Origin: an uncultured Saprospiraceae bacterium | GTDB taxonomy: Bacteria > Bacteroidota > Bacteroidia > Chitinophagales > Saprospiraceae | Assembly: GCA_905479665.1 (NCBI GenBank) | Contig: CAJQNM010000507.1 | Span: forward strand, 1-5,506 | Length of the DNA: 5,506 nucleotides | Direction: 5' to 3' | Shown: positions 1 to 5,506 of the stretch, one piece after another | Layout of the letters: each line of letters starts with the position of its first letter | How positions within the stretch are numbered: position 1 is the stretch's first letter | Notes under the pieces: model-generated | What the model was told of the DNA's origin: nothing | Seen by the model: the letters and a program-made list of their open reading frames with translations, nothing else | Databases searched by the model: none | Position numbers and translations under genes: made by a program

Positions 1-2
1 AA

Positions 3-161
3 TTTACGCTTTTTCGAAATTGGGTGATGCCTGAGTATCAGCCAGTTGAGAAAAATGGAAAGATCGCCAAAAGAGCCATTTTTGATTTGGTGAGTTTCCG
101 GAGGAGACTCAATAACGTGCCCCTCTACATCCATGGCCGCGTTGAAGATTCTACCTGGTAA
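3..161 (+). CDS. C-terminal fragment of an unidentified protein (5' partial)
   Basis: This plus-strand frame is open from the left edge to a TAA stop at 159-161. It gives 52 residues that begin FTLFRNWVMPEYQPVEK and end PLYIHGRVEDSTW. I do not recognise the family. The piece is basic and has no obvious membrane helix or repeat. About half of its codons end in G or C, much like the neighbouring genes, and its composition looks like normal protein, which favours a real gene. Against that, its last 37 bases overlap the end of the well-supported large bPH2 gene on the other strand, so that part could be a shadow. The overlap is in a different codon phase. The first 120 or so bases have no competing gene. 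It would converge on the bPH2 operon and would not be part of it. No start or ribosome binding site is visible, because they lie outside the window. Coding status is moderately likely; the function is unknown. Confidence 0.45.
   Translation, partial: FTLFRNWVMPEYQPVEKNGKIAKRAIFDLVSFRRRLNNVPLYIHGRVEDSTW
125..161. other. Possible tail-to-tail overlap of convergent genes
   Basis: The TAG stop of the large bPH2 gene (125-127, minus) lies inside the plus-strand frame, whose TAA stop is at 159-161. If both genes are real, 37 bases code on both strands and there is no space for a terminator between them. The AT-rich stretch at 159-177 has a short AATTA/TAATT inverted repeat followed by a T run, but its stem is too weak to call a terminator. 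Confidence 0.4.
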
Positions 162-1612
162 TTAAAATAATTTTTTGCCTGTATTGCTTGCTCAAGCGAA
201 ACGTAGGGCACCTCCACTGGGCCACTGGCAGTATAAAAGTGCAATGTCGCCAAATCATGTCTGCGCTGATACGGTGTCTGACGAATATTGAGCCCCTGAA
301 TTTTGAAATGCTGCAACATCCGCGTGGTATTTTCCACCACTCCTGAACTCGTCTGCAGAATGCGCTGATTGAGCCATCCATGCCATGTGCGGTGATATCG
401 GTCTTGATACCAATGGGAACCAATCAACCAAAATACGGCAACAAAAAAATAAATGAACTGCCAGGACAAGATAAAGAGGGCCAATAAAATAACGAACGGC
501 ACCCAACCCAGAAAAAACCAGCGGCGAACAAATAATTTTCGACTGATTGTGAAATTGTAGGTGGGCTCCATTGGGATTGATCCCAGATATTGTTGCTGAA
601 TTTGCTCCAGTTGCTGATAGTCACACCCAGGTATGGTGATCGCTTTGGCACTGGTCAAAACACTGCTCGACGCTTGAAAAAAGCGAAAGGCCACAATGCC
701 GAAGACTTTTTTGATGGGGTTCGAACTCCACTGAAGCATTTGCACTTTGTTTTGCGCGACGACCTGCTCATGGCGGTTGAAAAGGCCGCTGTTTACCCGA
801 TATCCGTCAGACCTTCTCCACAATTTTAAATCGTAGTAGCGAGTCACTGTACGAATTAATGTGCCAATAAATGCGACGGCAATGAGTGCAATACCGAATG
901 CAATGCCCAACAGAATTGCGTTTTTTAAAAAAATACCATTGAGAAATTCTAAACGCTCTGAAACTTGATCAGTCAAAAAATCCTGTACGTGATCCCCCAG
1001 GCCCAAGACGAAAAATACCATGATTCCCGCGGTGCGAATATGGTTTTGGCTCACTCCGATTTTTACGAGGTCACGCAGCGAGAGCTGCAGCACCAGCTTA
1101 TCTGTTTTGGCTTCCTGAAGAGAGGCCGTATTCTTGGTCTTGCTTGCTTTCTTTTGCTGAAGAATATGCTTTAGCATTTCAGCGCGCTCGACAGAGAGCG
1201 CACTAAAGGAAAATTCTTCACCTGCTGATCCAGCAGTGTCGATTTTTACTTTGAGCACGTTAAAAACACGATGGAGGAGGGGTTGCTCTAGCGCAATACT
1301 CTGGATGCGATCCATCGGTATGTCCAGCCTAGTCTTGCGCACGACTCCTTTTTCGACATGAAGTTGATTGCCATCCAGATAGAAGAAAAAGCGCAAGTAG
1401 TGGAGTATCGAAAAGATCACGATGATGATGCCGACAGCTGCAGCACCCAGCATGATGGTGGATTTCTCGTAGCGATCGGATTGGAATAAGAAAATAACCA
1501 GCAATGGCCAAAATCCACGGATCAATCCATTAGCCACACGAAAGATGATGAATAAAATAGCAAAGACCGATTGTCGGGTCGGACTCAAATACCAATCATC
1601 ACTCTTCTTCAT
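125..1612 (-). CDS. Large PH domain-containing membrane protein, YdbT-like (three bPH2/DUF304 domains)
   Basis: This encodes a predicted inner-membrane protein of 495 residues. bPH2 (DUF304) domains have a pleckstrin-like fold, and their biochemical role is not settled. Hydrophobic segments lie near residues 17-44, 52-72, 194-206, 229-254 and 363-400 (probably two helices). Between them are three soluble bPH2 units. Unit 1 is near 75-150, with IPMDRIQSIALEQPLLHRVF and a DTAGSAGEEF loop. Unit 2 is near 257-342, with NKVQMLQW, the FFQASS element and IPGC. Unit 3 is near 405-485, with FKIQGLNIRQ and a FYTASGPVEVPY loop. This is the usual layout of YdbT-type proteins, and the length is normal. 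The ATG at 1612 (MKKSDDWYLS) is preferred. The frame extends to an ATG at 1663, but that adds a low-complexity Ser/Thr run that only shadows the end of the upstream gene. No Shine-Dalgarno precedes the chosen start. It overlaps the upstream bPH2 gene by 14 bases, so the two products probably form a pair. B. subtilis YdbST is sigma-W controlled and linked to bacteriocin resistance (from memory). That role here is inference. Confidence 0.93.
   Translation of the reverse strand: MKKSDDWYLSPTRQSVFAILFIIFRVANGLIRGFWPLLVIFLFQSDRYEKSTIMLGAAAVGIIIVIFSILHYLRFFFYLDGNQLHVEKGVVRKTRLDIPMDRIQSIALEQPLLHRVFNVLKVKIDTAGSAGEEFSFSALSVERAEMLKHILQQKKASKTKNTASLQEAKTDKLVLQLSLRDLVKIGVSQNHIRTAGIMVFFVLGLGDHVQDFLTDQVSERLEFLNGIFLKNAILLGIAFGIALIAVAFIGTLIRTVTRYYDLKLWRRSDGYRVNSGLFNRHEQVVAQNKVQMLQWSSNPIKKVFGIVAFRFFQASSSVLTSAKAITIPGCDYQQLEQIQQQYLGSIPMEPTYNFTISRKLFVRRWFFLGWVPFVILLALFILSWQFIYFFVAVFWLIGSHWYQDRYHRTWHGWLNQRILQTSSGVVENTTRMLQHFKIQGLNIRQTPYQRRHDLATLHFYTASGPVEVPYVSLEQAIQAKNYFNYQVESSTRPWM
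1599..1612 (-). promoter_or_regulatory. Start/stop overlap coupling the YdbS-like and YdbT-like genes
   Basis: Read on the minus strand, ATGAAGAAGAGTGA contains the start codon of the large bPH2 gene and ends with the TGA stop of the small one. It is again a 14-base overlap. The bases just upstream (CAGCACCTCG) contain no Shine-Dalgarno. The arrangement suggests coupled translation of a pair that works together. Confidence 0.7.
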
Positions 1613-2141
1613 CGAGGTGCTGGATGTGGTTGATGATGAAGTCCCGCAGACGCAATGCATCATCCTGATTTAAGCCCGGTATCGCAATATCACTGCCAGA
1701 TCCACCTGCTGTAAAAATCTTCAACGCAGCTAGTTTGTACATGCGGTCAAATATGCCCTTACTTATTTCACAGTGCTGAATCCGATTGAAGGGGATGGTC
1801 GTCCAATCGCGAAACCATACTCCTTCCTTAAATGATACATCACGCTCACGCACGACATATTTCATCCGCTCTACGCGCATTTGAGCAAAGAGCAAAGCAA
1901 AGAGATAGAGAGACAGCCAAAGAATGAGCAGCAACCAGGAAAACCAGTGGGTCACTCCCATCACCAGTAAAATAACAATAATCAGGGCGATCAAAATGAT
2001 GCCAAAGAGCATGGTGGTGGAATAGTAAAGTGCAAACCGATAGCGTGATTCGACTGGTGTAAACGTGACAGTCGCCACGTCTGGAAGCAGACCTGCTGCT
2101 AGCGGATTATTCGTAAACTGCTCGTCGTCAAGATTCTGCAT
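1599..2141 (-). CDS. Small PH domain-containing membrane protein, YdbS-like (one bPH2/DUF304 domain)
   Basis: This encodes a 180-residue membrane protein. The N-terminal 40 or so residues are soluble. They are followed by two strongly hydrophobic helices near 42-62 (rich in Ile, Leu and Val) and 66-86, separated by a short turn. A single C-terminal bPH2 domain spans about 93-171. It shows the family pattern MKYVVRERDVSFKEGVWF, then IPFNRIQHCEISKGIFDRMY, then KIFTAGGSGSDIAIPGL. The RIQ...F...TAG elements match the first bPH2 unit of the next gene. Length and topology fit YdbS. The start is taken at the ATG at 2139-2141 (MQNLDDEQF). An ATG at 2192 in the same frame would add 17 residues with a 65-base overlap into mfd, and those residues do not resemble the family. 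A GAGGG run at 2156-2160 lies 14 bases upstream of the ATG, too far for a normal Shine-Dalgarno. The tail ends in an acidic HLDEEE. The gene lies between mfd and the large bPH2 gene, overlapping each by 14 bases. The molecular function is not established. Confidence 0.92.
   Translation of the reverse strand: MQNLDDEQFTNNPLAAGLLPDVATVTFTPVESRYRFALYYSTTMLFGIILIALIIVILLVMGVTHWFSWLLLILWLSLYLFALLFAQMRVERMKYVVRERDVSFKEGVWFRDWTTIPFNRIQHCEISKGIFDRMYKLAALKIFTAGGSGSDIAIPGLNQDDALRLRDFIINHIQHLDEEE
2128..2141 (-). promoter_or_regulatory. Start/stop overlap coupling mfd to the YdbS-like gene
   Basis: Read on the minus strand, ATGCAGAATCTTGA contains the start codon of the small bPH2 gene and ends with the TGA stop of mfd. 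The overlap is 14 bases in a different frame. With no well-placed Shine-Dalgarno for this start, ribosomes finishing mfd probably feed initiation here. The coupling is inferred; the overlap is seen directly. Confidence 0.7.
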
Positions 2142-5100
2142 GGACAACTGCACTACCCTCGAGAATGGCGATGATTTCTTGCATGAGTTCATTGGCTTCG
2201 GTCAGTGAACCCACACCTTCTTTAATCATCATGAGATATTTATTGCCTTGTTTCATTCGTAAGCTCATCTCTGCACCCTCGGTAGAAATAAAAGATAGAA
2301 AATCCTGAAACCACTTGGTCTCATAAAAACTGGATTGCGGATTGAGCACAAAAAAGCAGGTTAATTTTTTGTTTTTAAGTACACATCTTTCGAATCCCAT
2401 TTCCTTGCACGACCAACGCAAACGAAGGGCATTGAATAGAGCCAATACAGAAGGGGGTAGTTTTCCAAATCGATCGGTGAGGCGCTGTCCAAAAGCGATT
2501 AATTCTTCCTCGTTCTTGAGATGGTCGAGTTCAGTATAGAGATTGAGACGTTCTTGAATATTACTTATGTATTGATCGGGAATAAGCAATTCCAGATCAG
2601 TTTCTAGTTGGACAGCTCGCACATACGTCCGTTTTTCGATGTCTTCCTGAAAGAGATCACGAAATTCATTTTCTTTTAATTCCTCAATGGCTTCTTCCAG
2701 GATTTTGGTGTAGGTCTCAAAGCCAATTTCGGTAATGAAACCACTTTGCTCGCCACCTAAAAGATTTCCAGCACCGCGTATATCCAGATCCCTCATCGCA
2801 ATATTAAATCCACTGCCGAGATCTGAAAACTCTTCCAGCGTTTGCAATCGCTTGCGTGCCTCGCTCGTGAGTGTGGAAAGAGGTGGGCTAAAGAGATAGC
2901 AAAATGCCTTGCGGTTGCTGCGACCGACTCGGCCACGCAATTGGTGCAAATCACTCATTCCAAACTGGTGGGCGTTGTTGATGATGATGGTGTTTGCATT
3001 GGGAATATCTAGACCGGTCTCAATGATATTAGTGCATAATAAAACATCATATTCTCCCTCAATAAACCCAACCAGCGTTTTTTCCAATTCTTTGCTTTCC
3101 AGCTGGCCGTGTGCCATGCCGATCACCACATCGGGACAAAGACGTTTCACCAAGACTTTCATTTCGGGGAGATTTTTCACCCGATTGTGCACAAAGAAAA
3201 CCTGTCCGCCCCGATTTACTTCGTAATAAATAGAATCTCTAATCACATCGTCATTAAATACCCGCGTCTCGGTGTGGATAGCCTGTCGATTGGGTGGGGC
3301 AGTGCGGATGATGGAAAGGTCGCGCGCCGCCATCAGGGAAAATTGCAATGTGCGTGGTATCGGTGTGGCGGTGAGGGTGAGCGTGTCGACATTTACTTGT
3401 AAACTTCGCAATTTCTCCTTGGCCGCGACTCCAAATTTTTGCTCCTCATCGATGACCAGCAGGCCCAAATCCTTAAAGCCGATCCGCTTATTGAGCAGGC
3501 CATGCGTACCAATGATGATTTCGATTTTGCCAATTTTGAGCTGCTCATAGATCACCGTCTTTTCGGCACTGCTCTTGAAGCGATTTATGTAGTCGATCGT
3601 GATGCCATACTCTTTGAGGCGCTCACTAAATGTCTTATAGTGCTGCAATGCTAAAATGGTGGTGGGCACCAGCACGGCAACTTGCTTGCCATCGCATACT
3701 GCTTTAAATGCAGCGCGGATCGCGATCTCCGTCTTTCCAAATCCCACATCGCCACAAATCAATCGATCCATGGGGTAGGTTTTTTCCATGTCGGATTTGA
3801 CATCCTGGGTGGCGGTGAGTTGGTCTGGGGTATCCTCGTAAAAAAAGGAAGCTTCTAGTTCGTCTTGCAAGTAAGTGTCGGGGGGATAGGGATGTCCCTT
3901 TGAGGCTCGGCGCCGGGCATACAATTTGATGAGCTCGCTTGCGATATCTTTGACTTTGCGCTTCGTTCGCCGCTTAAGATTTGACCAAGCGTCTGAACCG
4001 AGTTTACTGAGTGATGGAGCGACACCATCTTTTCCAGAGTACTTGGAGATTTTATGCAAGCTCTGGATACTGACATACAGGATGTCGTTGTTCTTGTAGA
4101 TCAGGCGGACAGACTCCTGTTCGTGCCCATTGATATTGATCTTTTCCAGACCGGAGTACCGGCCCACTCCGTGGTCGATGTGGGTAACGTGATCACCCGG
4201 TTGGAGTTCGCGTAAAAACTTGAGGGTTATGGCCTGATCTTGCGAAAAACCACGACGCATGCTGTACTTGTGAAAGCGCTGGAAAATCTGATGATCGGTA
4301 TAGCACGCTACTTTGTGAAATGAATCGATAAAACCCTTATCGATTGATTTTAGAATCGGCACAAAACGCACTTTGCTTTCCAGGTCTTCGAAAATGGTCT
4401 CGAATCTCTGCACCTGACGGGTATTGTCCGTAAAGAGAAAGCTCATGAAATGGTCCCCTTCGAGTCGGGTGAGATCTTCGATCAGCAGCGTAAAGTTTTT
4501 ATTGAATGAAGGCTGGGGTTTGCCCTCAATGTCTGTGGTACTATCGACCTTGAAATTTATTGGAGTCGAGGTGCCACAAAATACCTTTGCAAATTGCTCC
4601 AGGTCTTGCATGACAGCAGTGGGCATGACCAAATCAGGAAGCTCAACACCCTCTTCCTCCTGCTTTCGGATGATGGATTGAGCAGCCTGGAGATTCTCAA
4701 AACAGGTTTGTAGCCGATCAAGTAAGAACTGATCGTCCTTGATCCAAATCACATATTTTTCGTGCAGGAGTTTGAAGAGACCTTCTTTTTCGGTGGTGTC
4801 GAATTTGCGATTGATATTGGGCACGATCGATAGCGAAGCCAGATTCTTGAGGGACAGTTGGGAGATGGGGTTGAAGGTGCGAATGCTCTCGATATCTTCA
4901 TCAAAAAGCTCAATACGATAAGGCCACTCATTGCCAAAAGAAAAAATATCGAAGATCCCACCCCGCACCGAAAACTGGCCGGGCTCATAGACAAAATCGA
5001 CATTGTCAAAGCCGTATTCAATTAGGATTTCAATCAGAAAATCACGATCGATTTGCTCACCGACTTTGAGTGCGATCCGGTTTTCATTCAGGATACTGGG

Positions 5101-5506
5101 CGATACCACCTTTTCGGCAAGTGCCTCGGGGTACGAAATGACGATGTGTGCGAGTCCAGGATCAGCCGAGATCTTATTGATCGTTTCGGTACGCTGCAAT
5201 ACCTGGCTATTGTTCAGTTTTTCGTAGATGCCCGGTCGCCGATATGAGTCTGGCAGAAACCAAATCGGTTTCTTTTCCAGCAAATTAGTCAGGTTGTGAT
5301 ACAGATATGCAGCAGCTTCCTTGTCATTGGCTATGTAGAGTACTGGGAGCGGTTGGTGGAGGTACATTCCCGACAGGACAAAGGATTCCTGTGCGCCAAC
5401 CATTCCTCTCAGATGAAGATTAGTGGGACGTTCCTTCTGCAGGGATGCGGTTGCTGCTTGTGCCCTCGAGTCACTCTCATACTTCTGAAGCAGCAACTTC
5501 AGATTT
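2128..5506 (-). CDS. mfd: Transcription-repair coupling factor Mfd (5' partial)
   Basis: Mfd is a cytoplasmic ATP-driven DNA translocase. It pushes or removes RNA polymerase stalled at template-strand damage and recruits UvrA for nucleotide excision repair. About 1,125 residues are visible, close to full length. The frame stays open to the right edge with no ATG (NLKLLLQKYESD...), so the true start lies just outside; the TTG at 5496 is unlikely to be it. Residues below count from that TTG. The UvrB-like module is about 25-215 and includes FSVRGGIFDIFSFGNEWPYR (175-194). The RNA polymerase-interacting domain is about 431-505, with GDHVTHIDHGVGRYSGL and ILYVSIQSLHKISKYSG. The helicase core carries Walker A GDVGFGKTE (582-590), DEEQ box (683-686), TATPIPRTL (709-717), NIIETGLDIPNANT (823-836) and QLRGRVGRS (852-860). 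The TRG segment follows, with GFNIAMRDLDIRGAGNLLGG (896-915). The C-terminal regulatory domain is about 965-1115. All catalytic motifs are intact, with no frameshift. The 3' end overlaps the YdbS-like gene by 14 bases. Confidence 0.98.
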   Translation of the reverse strand, partial: NLKLLLQKYESDSRAQAATASLQKERPTNLHLRGMVGAQESFVLSGMYLHQPLPVLYIANDKEAAAYLYHNLTNLLEKKPIWFLPDSYRRPGIYEKLNNSQVLQRTETINKISADPGLAHIVISYPEALAEKVVSPSILNENRIALKVGEQIDRDFLIEILIEYGFDNVDFVYEPGQFSVRGGIFDIFSFGNEWPYRIELFDEDIESIRTFNPISQLSLKNLASLSIVPNINRKFDTTEKEGLFKLLHEKYVIWIKDDQFLLDRLQTCFENLQAAQSIIRKQEEEGVELPDLVMPTAVMQDLEQFAKVFCGTSTPINFKVDSTTDIEGKPQPSFNKNFTLLIEDLTRLEGDHFMSFLFTDNTRQVQRFETIFEDLESKVRFVPILKSIDKGFIDSFHKVACYTDHQIFQRFHKYSMRRGFSQDQAITLKFLRELQPGDHVTHIDHGVGRYSGLEKININGHEQESVRLIYKNNDILYVSIQSLHKISKYSGKDGVAPSLSKLGSDAWSNLKRRTKRKVKDIASELIKLYARRRASKGHPYPPDTYLQDELEASFFYEDTPDQLTATQDVKSDMEKTYPMDRLICGDVGFGKTEIAIRAAFKAVCDGKQVAVLVPTTILALQHYKTFSERLKEYGITIDYINRFKSSAEKTVIYEQLKIGKIEIIIGTHGLLNKRIGFKDLGLLVIDEEQKFGVAAKEKLRSLQVNVDTLTLTATPIPRTLQFSLMAARDLSIIRTAPPNRQAIHTETRVFNDDVIRDSIYYEVNRGGQVFFVHNRVKNLPEMKVLVKRLCPDVVIGMAHGQLESKELEKTLVGFIEGEYDVLLCTNIIETGLDIPNANTIIINNAHQFGMSDLHQLRGRVGRSNRKAFCYLFSPPLSTLTSEARKRLQTLEEFSDLGSGFNIAMRDLDIRGAGNLLGGEQSGFITEIGFETYTKILEEAIEELKENEFRDLFQEDIEKRTYVRAVQLETDLELLIPDQYISNIQERLNLYTELDHLKNEEELIAFGQRLTDRFGKLPPSVLALFNALRLRWSCKEMGFERCVLKNKKLTCFFVLNPQSSFYETKWFQDFLSFISTEGAEMSLRMKQGNKYLMMIKEGVGSLTEANELMQEIIAILEGSAVVHAES

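Noticed and set aside
60..90. CCAAA/TTTGG inverted repeat, considered as a terminator for either strand.
   Set aside because: The stem is short, the loop is long and there is no following T run.
159..177. AT-rich inverted repeat followed by a T run, considered as a terminator.
   Set aside because: The stem is five A/T pairs with no GC content, and it lies inside the coding end of the large bPH2 gene.
921..933. T6A7 run, with 7-base A runs also at 443-449 and 3840-3846, considered as phase-variation or slippage sites.
   Set aside because: All encode ordinary Phe/Lys codons inside intact frames. Runs of this length are common at this base composition.
1613..1663. Upstream ATG giving the large bPH2 protein 17 more residues (MMHCVCGTSSSTTSSTS).
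   Set aside because: The extra stretch is a frame-shifted reading of the conserved C-terminal helix of the small bPH2 gene and does not resemble the family N-terminus.
2142..2192. Upstream ATG giving the small bPH2 protein 17 more residues.
   Set aside because: It would overlap mfd by 65 bases, and the extra residues simply shadow the mfd C-terminus. The ATG at 2139-2141 gives the same 14-base overlap as the next junction.
2909..3402. Overlapping plus-strand open frames of 97-105 codons opposite mfd.
   Set aside because: They lie antisense to the intact helicase core of mfd. Their products are rich in Arg, Ser and Pro with no recognisable motif, as expected of shadow frames.

Overview
The window holds three genes read leftward on the minus strand, mfd, then a one-domain bPH2 (DUF304) membrane protein, then a three-domain bPH2 membrane protein. 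It also holds the probable tail of an unidentified rightward gene at the left edge. The protein sequences suggest a member of the Bacteroidota. Mfd has the style of that phylum, for example the IGFETYTKILEEAIEELKE stretch after the TRG motif. The large bPH2 protein has the QASS and IPGC elements and a VESS...WM tail that I recall from Bacteroidota homologs. Neither internal start has a well-placed Shine-Dalgarno sequence, as is usual in that phylum. GC content looks moderate, mid-forties percent by eye. I cannot place the organism below phylum.

Right to left, positions 5506-2128 (minus) encode Mfd, the transcription-repair coupling factor. It is complete at its C-terminus, but its start lies just beyond the right edge. 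Positions 2141-1599 encode a small two-helix bPH2 protein (YdbS-like). Positions 1612-125 encode a 495-residue multi-pass protein with three bPH2 domains (YdbT-like). Each downstream ATG lies 14 bases inside the end of the preceding gene, so the three genes look like one translationally coupled operon. At the left edge, a plus-strand reading frame (3-161) enters from outside the window and would overlap the end of the large bPH2 gene tail-to-tail by 37 bases.

The genes probably share transcription rather than a pathway. Mfd acts on stalled RNA polymerase in the cytoplasm. The two bPH2 proteins probably form a membrane pair, related to B. subtilis YdbS/YdbT, which I recall as part of the sigma-W envelope-stress response. 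No stretch over 300 bases lacks a gene. I saw no RNA gene, mobile element, CRISPR array, long repeat or convincing terminator. I do not see a previously undescribed system here. The most notable points are the tight coupling of a repair gene to membrane bPH2 genes and the possible convergent overlap at the left edge.
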